From Candidatus Enterococcus wittei (GTDB lineage Bacteria; Bacillota; Bacilli; Lactobacillales; Enterococcaceae): DNA of 64,000 bases. Made by a program: the position numbers and the translations under genes. The DNA lies in NCBI RefSeq assembly GCF_002140175.1, contig NZ_NGMO01000002.1:638619-702618 (forward strand), in the 5' to 3' direction. Within the stretch, counting starts at the first letter, position 1, and each line of letters starts with the position of its first letter. Below are positions 10,103 through 19,297 of the stretch, one piece after another. The notes beneath the pieces are model-generated. The model worked only from the letters and a program-made list of their open reading frames with translations. It did no database searches and was not told where the DNA came from.

Positions 10103-11936
10103 TGTGCTATTTTTCCTTATAGCAGCACTTTTCACGTTGATACCAATGAAACAAGCTTATGCAATAGATAATGGAGCGCAAGTGGTGATCCATAAGAAAA
10201 AGATGTTGGATTTTCCAGCACAAAATATCCAAAACACGGGTCAAGAAATGTCCGAATTTGATAGCTATCAAGGGTTAGCGGATGTGTCATTTGCGGTATA
10301 TGATGTCACCAATGCTTTTTATGAGGCTCGTGCGAACGGTTCAACAGTCGATGAAGCAAAAAGTGCTGTTCAAAATATGACTACAGGAACACCAGTTTCT
10401 ACAGGTGAAACGAATTCAGACGGTGAGTTGACCATGTCTTTACCGAAAAAACAATCAGGTAAAGATGCGGTGTATGTCATTAAAGAAAACGAAAAAACCG
10501 GTGTCACTCCATCAGCCAATATGGTGATCGCTTTTCCAGTCTATGAATTAATCAAACAAGCGGATGGTTCTTATAAATATGGCACAGAAGAATTAAATAC
10601 CGTTCATTTGTATCCAAAAAATGTTGTTGAAAATAGCGGGATCTTACAAGTGAAAAAAATCGGCTCAGCAGAAGAAGAAGCACTAAATGGTGCAGAATTT
10701 GTGATCCGTAAAGAAGACTCAGAGGTAACAAAATACATTCAAGGCGTGGCCCAAGGAATCTATACTTGGACAACAGATAAAGAACAAGCTAAGCATTTTA
10801 TTAGTGGAAATTCTTATGCAGTAGGTGATGGTGAGTTTGTAGAATCTGCCATTGAAAAAGGACAATTGCACGTCCATCACTTAGAAGTCGGAGAGTATGT
10901 TTTAGAAGAAGTAAAAGCACCAGAGCAAGCGGAATTAGTCACTTCTCAAACAAATACGACGTTTACGATCGTATCAAACAGTCAAACTCCTGTCGAAAAA
11001 ACGGTGAAAAATGATACATCAAAAGTAGAAAAAACAACACCAGAGTTAAATGGACAAGATGTAGCTATTGGCGAAATCATTCGCTATGAAATTACTACAA
11101 ATATCCCTTTAGGAATCGCAGATAAAGAGGGAGAAGAAAATAAATACACGAAGTTCAACCTAGTGGATACACATGACCAAGCATTGACATTTATCAATCA
11201 AGCAGAAGGTACAACAGGCTATGTTCTTTATGATGGAAATCAAGTCATCGATACAACAAAATATCAGGTTATAGAAGAAACGAATGGTTTTACAGTGGCA
11301 ATCAATCCAGCAGCTATTCCTTCATTGACACCAGGGGGAACTTTACGATTTGTTTATTCCATGTACTTGAACCATTTAGCAGATCCTACTAAAGGCTATA
11401 AAAATGAAGCCAATGTCGATAATGGCCATACCACAGACCAAACACCGCCAACTGTAGAAGTAGTAACTGGTGGTAAACGATTTATTAAAGTAGACGGTTC
11501 AGTCGATCAAACACAACCCTTAGCAGATGCTACATTTGTTGTACGCGACCAAGACAGTGAGACAGCAAAATATGCGAAGATTGATGCAGCAACAAAAGCG
11601 GTTAGTTGGACAACTTCTAAAGAAGAAGCAACAACTTTTACTACTGTAAGTGATGGACTAATCGATATCACTGGTTTGAAATATGGTACGTATTACTTGG
11701 AAGAAGTAGAAGCACCAAACAATTATGTACGTTTGAATGAACGGATTGCTTTTGAAGTTGATTCAAATTCTTATTTCGTATCAGATGCATTAGTTGCACC
11801 AGATAAGGTACCAAATAAACATAAAGGTACACTACCAGCAACTGGTGGTCAAGGGATCTTACTTTACCTAGGCATCGGCATCATCTTGCTGACAATCGCC
11901 GGTATGTACTGGGTAAGAAAACAAAAAGCAAAATGA
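10077..11936 (+). CDS. ebpC: Major pilin subunit (EbpC-like)
   Basis: A 619-residue pilin with an N-terminal signal peptide (to about residue 30), the pilin motif YPKN at 179-182 whose lysine is the isopeptide donor, and two E-box-like stretches (YVLEEVKAPE and YYLEEVEAPNNY). The sorting signal LPATG is at 586-590, followed by a membrane segment and an RKQKAK tail. It forms the pilus shaft when polymerised by SrtC. A ribosome site (AAGGGAGAAG) lies inside the end of ebpB. Confidence 0.95.
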   Translation: MKLKMNKINVLFFLIAALFTLIPMKQAYAIDNGAQVVIHKKKMLDFPAQNIQNTGQEMSEFDSYQGLADVSFAVYDVTNAFYEARANGSTVDEAKSAVQNMTTGTPVSTGETNSDGELTMSLPKKQSGKDAVYVIKENEKTGVTPSANMVIAFPVYELIKQADGSYKYGTEELNTVHLYPKNVVENSGILQVKKIGSAEEEALNGAEFVIRKEDSEVTKYIQGVAQGIYTWTTDKEQAKHFISGNSYAVGDGEFVESAIEKGQLHVHHLEVGEYVLEEVKAPEQAELVTSQTNTTFTIVSNSQTPVEKTVKNDTSKVEKTTPELNGQDVAIGEIIRYEITTNIPLGIADKEGEENKYTKFNLVDTHDQALTFINQAEGTTGYVLYDGNQVIDTTKYQVIEETNGFTVAINPAAIPSLTPGGTLRFVYSMYLNHLADPTKGYKNEANVDNGHTTDQTPPTVEVVTGGKRFIKVDGSVDQTQPLADATFVVRDQDSETAKYAKIDAATKAVSWTTSKEEATTFTTVSDGLIDITGLKYGTYYLEEVEAPNNYVRLNERIAFEVDSNSYFVSDALVAPDKVPNKHKGTLPATGGQGILLYLGIGIILLTIAGMYWVRKQKAK

Positions 11937-11973
11937 ACTTGAATAGTTAAGGCAAACTGACGGGAGTGGAAAA

Positions 11974-12816
11974 ATGAAACAAAGAAAATGGCACTTTTTA
12001 GATCTGTTGATGTTGGTGGTATTCTTTATCGGCATAGCAAGTCTAACTTACCCTTTCGTCAGTGATGCTATCAACGATTCACTGGATCAACTTGTGATCA
12101 GAAATTATCAGAAAAAAGCCAAAAGTGAAAATGAGCAAAAAATGGCTGCTATTCAAAGAAAGATGGTGGAAGAAAACCAACGTTTAGCAGAAAAAGTTCA
12201 GCAATCAGGCACGGACCCTTTTTCTTCTGAAGGAAAAGAAGCACAAAAATCGACAAAAACATATATAGAGTCACATACCGTTGGTGTTTTGACGATCCCC
12301 AAAATCAATGTTGAGTTGCCGATATTTGTTGAAACGAATCCTACACTATTAGAAAAAGGGGCGTGTTTGCTTGGAGGCACGTCTTATCCAGTGGGGGGAG
12401 AATCCACCCATGCAGTTCTTTCAAGTCATCGTGGACTACCTCAAGCCAAGTTGTTTACCGATTTGCCCAAACTAAAACACAAGGATCGTTTTTATATTGA
12501 GATCAACGGACAGTATTTAGCTTATCAAGTCGATCAAATAAAAACGGTGGAGCCAACGGAAACCGAAGGACTTGAAATTCAAGCTGGACAGGACCTAGTC
12601 ACCCTAGTGACTTGTACCCCTTATATGGTCAACAGTCATCGATTACTTGTACGCGGTCATCGTGTTCCTCTTGATAAAAAAGAAGTTACTGATTCATTAG
12701 CAAAAGTGAAAAAGAAGAAACAACAATTCATTCTATTAGTAATACTTGGGGTAAGTTCGTTTTTATTGCTTTTTTTAGTCATGTTGTTAAAATATTTTAC
12801 AAAAGAGAAAAAATAA
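11974..12816 (+). CDS. srtC: Class C pilus sortase
   Basis: A 280-residue class C sortase. It has an N-terminal membrane helix (about 10-30), a coiled basic region, the catalytic His152 (LSSHRG), the TLVTC motif with Cys214, an arginine in LLVRGHR, and a C-terminal hydrophobic helix typical of class C. A lid-like segment is not clear. It joins EbpA, EbpB and EbpC covalently through LPxTG threonine and the YPKN lysine. It is last in the pilus operon, 37 bases after ebpC. Confidence 0.94.
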   Translation: MKQRKWHFLDLLMLVVFFIGIASLTYPFVSDAINDSLDQLVIRNYQKKAKSENEQKMAAIQRKMVEENQRLAEKVQQSGTDPFSSEGKEAQKSTKTYIESHTVGVLTIPKINVELPIFVETNPTLLEKGACLLGGTSYPVGGESTHAVLSSHRGLPQAKLFTDLPKLKHKDRFYIEINGQYLAYQVDQIKTVEPTETEGLEIQAGQDLVTLVTCTPYMVNSHRLLVRGHRVPLDKKEVTDSLAKVKKKKQQFILLVILGVSSFLLLFLVMLLKYFTKEKK

Positions 12817-12824
12817 GGGAACAA

Positions 12825-12867
12825 AAATCTATGTAGTTTCCAAAACTAGATAGCGAAGTTTTTGTAA
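12825..12867 (+). terminator. Possible hairpin terminator after srtC
   Basis: ACAAAAA/TTTTTGT, CTA/TAG and AGTTT/AAACT pair in order with internal loops, giving a weak stem followed by TTTTTG. It overlaps the -35 element of the next gene, so it may be only a coincidental fold. Confidence 0.3.
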
Positions 12868-12890
12868 TTAGAACGTGGATGGTGTATAAT
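12862..12890 (+). promoter_or_regulatory. Promoter of the hemolysin III family gene
   Basis: TTGTAA (12862-12867), a 17-base spacer and a consensus TATAAT (12885-12890), 33 bases before the start codon. Confidence 0.65.
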
Positions 12891-12922
12891 CAATTGTAAT
12901 GAATGAACGGAGTGAATAATCG

Positions 12923-13564
12923 ATGGAAATAGAATTTAGCCGGAAATATCAAATTGTCAATGAAGTGTTAAATGCGGTCACCCATGGTTTTGCAGCGTTG
13001 TTAAGTCTGATTTGTTTCAATTTATTGATGGATCGTGCGCATACTACTTTGGATTATGTGGCATTTGCAATTTATGGCAGTTCGTTGTTTTTGCTTTTCT
13101 TTAGCTCAACTTTGTTTCATAGTCTGATTTTTACAAAAGCAAAAAAAGTTTTCCAAGTATTTGACCATTGTTCGATTTATTTATTGATTGCCGGAACGTA
13201 TACACCCTTTTGTCTATTGTTCGTCCAAGGAATATCAGGTTTAGTTTTACTTAGTGTAGTTTGGGCAACTGCTGTTATCGGGATGATCTATAAATGTCTG
13301 ACACTGACAAAAACAAACCATGTCTCTAAAGTTTCGACTATTATTTACAACGTGATGGGCTGGGGAATCGTTGTGGTGTTGCCAAAATTGTATCACAATA
13401 TAGATCTAACAGGCTTATTGTTATTAGTGGCTGGTGGATTGGCTTATTCGATCGGTTCCATCTTTTATAGTATGAAAAGCAAAAAATTCACCCATGTGAT
13501 TTGGCATTTGTTTGTCATATTGGGTGCGGCCTTGATGTTTTTGGCTATTTACTTAGGTTTATAA
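12923..13564 (+). CDS. Hemolysin III / PAQR-type membrane protein
   Basis: A 213-residue integral membrane protein with seven predicted hydrophobic segments. It shows the family motifs NAVTHGFAA near the N-terminus, SSTLFHSL, FDHCSIYLLIAGTYTPF and HVIWHLFVILGA; the conserved His and Asp residues are those of the PAQR/HlyIII superfamily. The physiological role is unclear: the B. cereus protein is haemolytic, but most homologues such as YqfA are not shown to be. It is a single gene with its own promoter and a strong terminator. The start has a weak site (CGGAGTG). Confidence 0.88.
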   Translation: MEIEFSRKYQIVNEVLNAVTHGFAALLSLICFNLLMDRAHTTLDYVAFAIYGSSLFLLFFSSTLFHSLIFTKAKKVFQVFDHCSIYLLIAGTYTPFCLLFVQGISGLVLLSVVWATAVIGMIYKCLTLTKTNHVSKVSTIIYNVMGWGIVVVLPKLYHNIDLTGLLLLVAGGLAYSIGSIFYSMKSKKFTHVIWHLFVILGAALMFLAIYLGL

Positions 13565-13629
13565 AGACGATCATCTATGAAAAAACAATCTTCTACAAAT
13601 AAATGAATGACGAAATATTGAGTATCGAG

Positions 13630-13690
13630 AAAGAGTCGAAGATCTCAAAAATAGGAACCTCTATTTTTGAGATCTTCGACTCTTTTATCT
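13630..13690 (+). terminator. Very strong terminator (25-bp perfect stem)
   Basis: Perfectly complementary 25-base arms (13630-13654 and 13661-13685) flank a six-base loop GAACCT, with T runs on both strands. It separates the hemolysin III gene from the lysine operon. Confidence 0.93.
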
Positions 13691-13782
13691 TTTTTCATCA
13701 AAGCTTGGAAAAAAAACTACCTTTTATCGAGAAGTAGAAGACAAGGAAACTATTCTCTAGAATGTCCATTTTTTTATTTATA

Positions 13783-13796
13783 TGCAATTTATTGCA
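13783..13796. promoter_or_regulatory. Palindrome upstream of the lysine operon (possible operator)
   Basis: TGCAAT-TT-ATTGCA is a perfect 14-base palindrome 33 bases upstream of a TATACT element (13829-13834) that could be the lysA -10 box; a matching -35 is not clear. No lysine-riboswitch or T-box landmarks are visible between the terminator at 13690 and lysA, so a repressor site is a reasonable guess. Confidence 0.35.
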
Positions 13797-13937
13797 ATAA
13801 TAATCATTTATTTCAGAAAAAATCAGTTTATACTAGACAATCATGACTATGTTGTTTAATATTATTCAAATAATATTCAAATTGAAATGAAAATCCAATT
13901 TGATGAGAAAAAATGGTTGAAAAGAGGGAAAATGAGA

Positions 13938-15200
13938 ATGACAGAATTAATGATCGGTGAAATTCCAGTAAGTCAGTTAGCAAAAAAGTACCAAACACCC
14001 CTTTATGTATATGATGAGAAAAAAATGGAAGAAACGATCAAGGCATTCAAGCGTGGTTTCACTTCTGTTCATTTTCAAACAAAAATTTTATATGCTTCGA
14101 AAGCTTTCCAAACGATTGAGATGCTACGCCTGATTGACTCCCAAGGGTTAGGTCTAGATGTAGTCAGTGGTGGAGAGATTTACACGGCATTACAAGCAAA
14201 ATTCCCCGTAGAAAATATCTATTTCCATGGCAATAACAAAACAGTAGACGAACTACGTTACGCTATTGAGAATGGGCTATCTCATTTTGTGGCTGATAAT
14301 GTAATGGAAGTTGAAGTGTTGGAAAGATTGAGTCGGGAGTATGAGCAAAAACTATCAATCATGTTACGACTAAATGTTGGGATAGAAGCGCATACACATG
14401 AATATATAGTGACCGCTCATATTGATTCGAAATTTGGCATGTTGTATGAGAGCGAAGCTTGTCAACAAGCGATTCGCTGTATCCAAGAAAGTGACTATCT
14501 TTCTTTAGAAGGATTCCATGCGCATATTGGTTCACAAATTTTTGATATGACAGCTTGGTTCGCAGAGATTGATCAGCTAGTGAGTTATTTGCAAGATTTC
14601 GACCAACCTCTTTCATTGAATCTTGGTGGGGGATTTGGTATTCGTTATACCACTGAGGATACACCATTACCGATTGAAGAAGCAGTGGAAAAGTTGGTTA
14701 GTCATACAGAAGAAGCACTTGCCAAAAAAAAATTATCGATCAAGCAGTTATTGATTGAGCCAGGTCGAAGCATCGTTGGAGAGGCTGGGACGACCCTTTA
14801 TACGATTGGCTATATCAAAGAAACGCCTCACCAGAACTATTATTTTGTAGATGGCGGGATGACAGACAACATCCGACCAGCACTCTATCAGGCAAATTAT
14901 ACCTGTGATCTTGCGAAAAAATTAGGGGAAGAAAAGACAGTAAAAGTGACCATTGCGGGTAAAATGTGTGAATCAGGGGATGTAGTGATCAAAAATACCT
15001 TTTTACCACCGGCGCAAACCGGCGACTTGTTAGCAGTTTATGCTACAGGTGCCTATGGATATTCTATGAGTAGCAATTATAATCGTGCCTTACGACCCGC
15101 AGTCGTTTTTGTCAAAGAAGGAGCTTCCAGACTCGTCGTTCGTAGACAAGAATATGCCGATTTGTTGAGAGGAGAAATCAATGGAACTTCACAAATATAA
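13938..15200 (+). CDS. lysA: Diaminopimelate decarboxylase
   Basis: A 420-residue PLP enzyme of fold type III that decarboxylates meso-diaminopimelate to L-lysine, the last step of the pathway. Visible motifs are ILYASKAFQ (PLP lysine), HIGSQ, NLGGGFGIRY, EPGRSIVGEAG and the C-terminal CESGD. The frame is open from 13887, but no ribosome site precedes that ATG; GAGGG at 13924-13928 fits the ATG at 13938 (9 bases) better than the one at 13932 (3 bases). It is the first gene of the lysine operon, although it acts last. Its end overlaps dapF by 20 bases. Confidence 0.93.
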   Translation: MTELMIGEIPVSQLAKKYQTPLYVYDEKKMEETIKAFKRGFTSVHFQTKILYASKAFQTIEMLRLIDSQGLGLDVVSGGEIYTALQAKFPVENIYFHGNNKTVDELRYAIENGLSHFVADNVMEVEVLERLSREYEQKLSIMLRLNVGIEAHTHEYIVTAHIDSKFGMLYESEACQQAIRCIQESDYLSLEGFHAHIGSQIFDMTAWFAEIDQLVSYLQDFDQPLSLNLGGGFGIRYTTEDTPLPIEEAVEKLVSHTEEALAKKKLSIKQLLIEPGRSIVGEAGTTLYTIGYIKETPHQNYYFVDGGMTDNIRPALYQANYTCDLAKKLGEEKTVKVTIAGKMCESGDVVIKNTFLPPAQTGDLLAVYATGAYGYSMSSNYNRALRPAVVFVKEGASRLVVRRQEYADLLRGEINGTSQI

Positions 15201-15990
15201 TGGGTGTGGCAATGATTTTATTTTAGTGGATTACGATGAAGCAACAAATTACAGCCAGTTGGCCAAAAAACTGTGTGCTGTAGATTTTTTTGATACGGAT
15301 GGACTGATTGCCGTAAAAACCAATCCTCTGGAAATGATCTACTACAATAAGGATGGAAGCCAAGCGCCGATGTGCGGAAATGGGATTCGTTGTTTTGCCC
15401 GTTACGTGAAGGATCAACAGTTGATAGAAGAGCTGGATTTTCAAGTAAAAACATTGGCTGGAGCAATCGATGTGACGATTGTGATGCAAGAACCTTTTTA
15501 CTGTAGGGTAAGGATGGGGGAACCAGATTATACACCAAGTAAATTAGCAGTAGAACAAGCGAGACCGATCATCCAACAAAAGATATGGATAGAGGATCGA
15601 TTGCTTGAAATAACCAGTGTTTTTATGGGAACAATCCATACGGTGGTCTTTGTCGAAGATGCGGTAGCTGAATTAACGCAAATGACGGGAGAGAAACTTT
15701 GTCATCACCCTCTATTCAAGGAACAAACGAATGTGAATTTTGTGCAACAAGTCAATGACAGTGAATTGATCGTACGCACCTATGAACGAGGGGTAGGCTG
15801 GACATTAGCGTGTGGTACAGGTTGTTGTGCAGCGTATGTGGTGGCAAAAGACCATGGTTATCTCTCAAAAGAAAATGCCACTGTCCATTTAGAACAGGGC
15901 GACTTGATCATTTCGGGGGAAAAGACCATAACTATGGCAGGACCGGCAAGTTATGAATGGCAGAAAAACTGGAGGAATGAAGATGATTAA
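15181..15990 (+). CDS. dapF: Diaminopimelate epimerase
   Basis: A 269-residue enzyme converting LL- to meso-diaminopimelate. Both catalytic cysteine motifs are present: MCGNGIRCFARY (Cys about 66) and ACGTGCCAAYV (Cys about 206), along with the N-terminal KYNGCGNDFILVD. It overlaps lysA upstream and dapA downstream, so the three are probably translationally coupled. Confidence 0.96.
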   Translation: MELHKYNGCGNDFILVDYDEATNYSQLAKKLCAVDFFDTDGLIAVKTNPLEMIYYNKDGSQAPMCGNGIRCFARYVKDQQLIEELDFQVKTLAGAIDVTIVMQEPFYCRVRMGEPDYTPSKLAVEQARPIIQQKIWIEDRLLEITSVFMGTIHTVVFVEDAVAELTQMTGEKLCHHPLFKEQTNVNFVQQVNDSELIVRTYERGVGWTLACGTGCCAAYVVAKDHGYLSKENATVHLEQGDLIISGEKTITMAGPASYEWQKNWRNEDD

Positions 15991-16864
15991 AGGATCGATC
16001 GTAGCGCTTATTACCCCGATGACAGAAACAGGAGCAATCGATTATAACGGTTTGGAACAACTGATTGATTTCCATCTCAATGAGCACACAGATGGTTTGC
16101 TTATATTAGGCACAACTGGTGAATCCCCTACGCTGACACAGGAAGAAGAAGAGGAAATCTTACGGACGACTGTGAAAAAAGTTGCGGGTCGTCTACCAGT
16201 TATCGCTGGTGCGGGAACAAATGCAACGGCGGAGACATGTAGGAAAGTCCAACGTTTTGCAGAACTAGGAGCGGATCAAGTATTAGTTATCACGCCTTAC
16301 TACAATAAAACGAGCGAAGCAGGTTTACTAGCACATTTTAAAACGATCGCAGATGCCTCTCCTGTGCCAATCATCCTTTATCACGTACCAGCTCGAACGG
16401 GTCTAAGATTACCCATCAGAGTAGTTGAACAACTAGCAAAACATTCGATGATCATTGGGATCAAAGAAGCTTCTGGTGATATGTCTTATACGATGGAAGT
16501 CGCTCGTTTCGTCAATGAATCTTTTGTTCTTTATAGCGGCAATGATGACTTGACGTTACCGATTTTAAGTGTAGGAGGGATCGGTGTCATTAGTGTCTGG
16601 GCGAATATCCAACCAAAAATCGTTCATGAGTTAGTCCATGATTTTAATGAAGGTCGCTTAGGCGCGGCTAAAGAAAAGCAACTCGGTGCATTGCCAGTGA
16701 TCAATGCCTTATTTAGTGAAACAAATCCAATCCCTGTGAAGAGTGCAATGAATATTTTAGGACTGCCAGCAGGACCTTTACGACTGCCATTAGTTTCTCT
16801 TGATGAAAAACAAATCAAACAACTTACTGTTTTACTAAAACAAAAAGGAGTGTATGGCCAATGA
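15983..16864 (+). CDS. dapA: 4-hydroxy-tetrahydrodipicolinate synthase
   Basis: A 293-residue TIM-barrel aldolase condensing pyruvate with aspartate semialdehyde, the committed step to lysine. It shows MIKGSIVALITPM, the GTTGESPTL pyruvate-binding motif, the ITPYYNKTSEAGL tyrosine and GIKEASGD with the Schiff-base lysine. The frame opens at 15953 inside dapF, but GGAGG at 15971-15975 with 7 bases spacing selects the ATG at 15983. The end overlaps dapB by four bases. Confidence 0.96.
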   Translation: MIKGSIVALITPMTETGAIDYNGLEQLIDFHLNEHTDGLLILGTTGESPTLTQEEEEEILRTTVKKVAGRLPVIAGAGTNATAETCRKVQRFAELGADQVLVITPYYNKTSEAGLLAHFKTIADASPVPIILYHVPARTGLRLPIRVVEQLAKHSMIIGIKEASGDMSYTMEVARFVNESFVLYSGNDDLTLPILSVGGIGVISVWANIQPKIVHELVHDFNEGRLGAAKEKQLGALPVINALFSETNPIPVKSAMNILGLPAGPLRLPLVSLDEKQIKQLTVLLKQKGVYGQ

Positions 16865-17583
16865 ACATCGGCATTATCGGGAATGGCAAAATGGGGCAAA
16901 GAATTGCAGAAATCGTTAAAGAACAAGGAGATTCCCCACTACAAGTGATACATTCTTTGAGAGGATTACAATCAATCGATTTTGCTGAATCACCGGAAAT
17001 CCTCATTGATTTTTCACATCCTGACAATTTAGAAAAAGTCTTGGCGTATAGTCAAGAAACGCATGTTCCTTTAGTTAGTGGAACAACTGGCTATTCACAA
17101 GCACAGTTGGCACACCTCAAAAAAGCAGCTCAAACGATCCCTGTCCTTTATAGTGCAAATTTTTCACTAGGAATCATGGTGATGAACCGGTTGATCAAAC
17201 AGGCAGCAATGGACTTAGCCAGTTGGCAGATTGAAGTCATGGAAAAACATCATGATCAAAAAAAAGATGCACCTTCCGGAACAGCTAAATACTTGGTGGA
17301 GACGTTGCAGTCAGTTCAAAACCTGACACCCGTCTATCAATGGACAGATAAAGAAAGACAAGCAAATGAGATCGGTGTCCACAGCATTCGAGCAGGCTCT
17401 TTTCCAGGAGAACACGAAGTCTTATTTGCTGGAAACGATGAAGTACTGAGCATCAAACATGAAGCTTTTTCGAATCGGATTTTTGCTCAAGGGGCCATAC
17501 AAGCAAGTTACTGGCTTAAAGAACAGCCACCAGGATTTTATCATTTAGAAGATTTGTTCGCACCTAAAGGAGGGAAACAATGA
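16861..17583 (+). CDS. dapB: 4-hydroxy-tetrahydrodipicolinate reductase
   Basis: A 240-residue NAD(P)H-dependent reductase with an N-terminal Rossmann motif ([12 protein letters not shown]), the [18 protein letters not shown] active-site segment and the [13 protein letters not shown] region. It is shorter than typical DapB (about 265) because the N-terminal domain is compact. ATGA overlaps join it to dapA and dapH. Confidence 0.95.
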   Translation: MNIGIIGNGKMGQRIAEIVKEQGDSPLQVIHSLRGLQSIDFAESPEILIDFSHPDNLEKVLAYSQETHVPLVSGTTGYSQAQLAHLKKAAQTIPVLYSANFSLGIMVMNRLIKQAAMDLASWQIEVMEKHHDQKKDAPSGTAKYLVETLQSVQNLTPVYQWTDKERQANEIGVHSIRAGSFPGEHEVLFAGNDEVLSIKHEAFSNRIFAQGAIQASYWLKEQPPGFYHLEDLFAPKGGKQ

Positions 17584-18275
17584 ACGCACAAGAAATCATT
17601 CAATTTATTCAAACTGCTGAAAAGAAGACCCCTGTCAAAGTTTACTTAAATCTTTTAGAACCAATTGAATTTCCAAAAAGCAAAGTTTTCGGAGAAGTCC
17701 ATAGTCCAGTTGTTTTTGGGGATTATCGTAAGATTGCGCCTATCTTGGAAAAAGAAGCAGAGAAGATCTTGGCAATTGAAATCGAACAACAAGCAAGAAA
17801 TAGTGCGGTTCCTCTTTTAGACATCACTGCTATCAATGCCCGCATTGAGCCAGGAGCGATCATTCGTGAACAAGTAACGATTGGTGACCAAGCGGTCATT
17901 ATGATGGGGGCGATCATCAATATTGGGGCAGTGATCGGCGAACGGACGATGATTGATATGGGAGCGATATTAGGAGGACGAGCAATCGTTGGCAGCCATT
18001 GTCACATCGGGGCAGGAGCAGTTCTAGCTGGTGTCATTGAACCTGCTTCTGCAAAACCTGTAGTTGTTGAGGATGGGGTATTGATAGGGGCAAATGCAGT
18101 GATTGTAGAAGGTGTTCGTATCGGTCAAAATGCCGTTGTTGCAGCAGGTGCTGTCGTATTGGAAGATGTAGCACCAGAAACAGTGGTGGGAGGGACTCCA
18201 GCTCGAGTGTTGAAAATCAAAGATGAACAGACGAAAGAAAACACGGCGTTGATTGCGGCATTACGGGAATTATAG
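17580..18275 (+). CDS. dapH: Tetrahydrodipicolinate N-acetyltransferase
   Basis: A 231-residue acetyltransferase with an N-terminal helical domain and a left-handed beta-helix of hexapeptide repeats (about 85-200, for example [13 protein letters not shown] and [14 protein letters not shown]). It commits the operon to the acetylated branch, using acetyl-CoA to make N-acetyl-2-amino-6-oxopimelate. This agrees with patA and dapL downstream, which handle the next acetylated intermediates. Confidence 0.95.
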   Translation: MNAQEIIQFIQTAEKKTPVKVYLNLLEPIEFPKSKVFGEVHSPVVFGDYRKIAPILEKEAEKILAIEIEQQARNSAVPLLDITAINARIEPGAIIREQVTIGDQAVIMMGAIINIGAVIGERTMIDMGAILGGRAIVGSHCHIGAGAVLAGVIEPASAKPVVVEDGVLIGANAVIVEGVRIGQNAVVAAGAVVLEDVAPETVVGGTPARVLKIKDEQTKENTALIAALREL

Positions 18276-18298
18276 AGAGATAGAGAGGGGTCAAAAAC

Positions 18299-19297
18299 AT
18301 GCGCGAAATAGCTACCTGTATTGTCGGAGCCACCGGTCTAGTTGGTCAGACAATGTTGAGAGTATTGGAAGAATATGGCTTCCCAGTAGGTAAACTTAAA
18401 CTTTTGGCATCCAAACGTTCTGTCGGAAGCCGTTGTGTATTTAATAAAAAGGAATACGTTGTGGAAGAATTAACCGAGACTTCCTTTACAGGGTATGATT
18501 TGGCGCTATTTTCTGTTGGCGCAGATATTTCTAGAAAATTTGCACCAATTGCCAGAAATAAAGGGTTACTCGTCATCGATAATTCTGCTGCTTGGCGAGA
18601 AGATCCTGCGGTTCCTTTGATTGTTCCCGAAGTGAATCTAAAAGATCATCAATTAAATTCACTCATCGCTAACCCAAACTGTTCTACGATCCAGTCTGTC
18701 TTACCTTTAAAAGCTCTACAGGATACATTCGGTCTTATGCGTGTCAATTATTCCACCTATCAAGCAGTTTCCGGTTCTGGCCAAAAAGGGATTCGGGAAT
18801 TGAAAGATACTATCAATGGTCAAGATGCGATGCTTTATCCACATGATATCCATCAAACAGTGATTCCAGAAATTGATGTGGCGTTAGAAAATGGGTATAC
18901 AAAAGAAGAACAAAAAATGATCAATGAAACACGTAAGATCCTCCATCAACCAGAGTTGCCTGTCTCAGCTACTTGTGTTCGTGTTCCCGTTGAGAATGGT
19001 CATGGGGTCAGTGTGGCGGTCCAGTTGAAAAAGCCGTTCTCGTTGAAAGAAATACGAAGCTGTTTCAGTCAATTTCCCGGTGTGGTCGTTGTGGATGATC
19101 TAAAAGAACACATTTATCCTACTAGTACTTTAGCAAATGGAACCGATCAAGTATATGTTGGCCGGATCCGACATGATCTTTCTTTAGAAAATGGGCTATT
19201 ATTTTATACGGTTGCCGATAATATTCGTAAAGGGGCAGCAGCGAATGCTGTGCAAATTGCATTAGCACTTGTCCAGCCAGGGGAGGATGGGGGATGA
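18299..19297 (+). CDS. asd: Aspartate-semialdehyde dehydrogenase
   Basis: A 332-residue NADP-dependent enzyme reducing aspartyl phosphate to the semialdehyde. Key features are the N-terminal VGATGLVGQTML loop, the catalytic cysteine in ANPNCSTIQ and the SGSGQKGIREL and RVPVENGHG stretches. It precedes lysC with an ATGA overlap, so the two enzymes of the common aspartate branch are co-translated. RBS GAGAGGGG lies 7-8 bases upstream. Confidence 0.96.
   Translation: MREIATCIVGATGLVGQTMLRVLEEYGFPVGKLKLLASKRSVGSRCVFNKKEYVVEELTETSFTGYDLALFSVGADISRKFAPIARNKGLLVIDNSAAWREDPAVPLIVPEVNLKDHQLNSLIANPNCSTIQSVLPLKALQDTFGLMRVNYSTYQAVSGSGQKGIRELKDTINGQDAMLYPHDIHQTVIPEIDVALENGYTKEEQKMINETRKILHQPELPVSATCVRVPVENGHGVSVAVQLKKPFSLKEIRSCFSQFPGVVVVDDLKEHIYPTSTLANGTDQVYVGRIRHDLSLENGLLFYTVADNIRKGAAANAVQIALALVQPGEDGG

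Noticed and set aside
13887-13937. A lysine-rich leader peptide or extended LysA N-terminus (MKIQFDEKKWLKRGK)
   Set aside because: It is in frame with lysA without a stop and has no ribosome site, so it is neither a separate leader nor a likely start.
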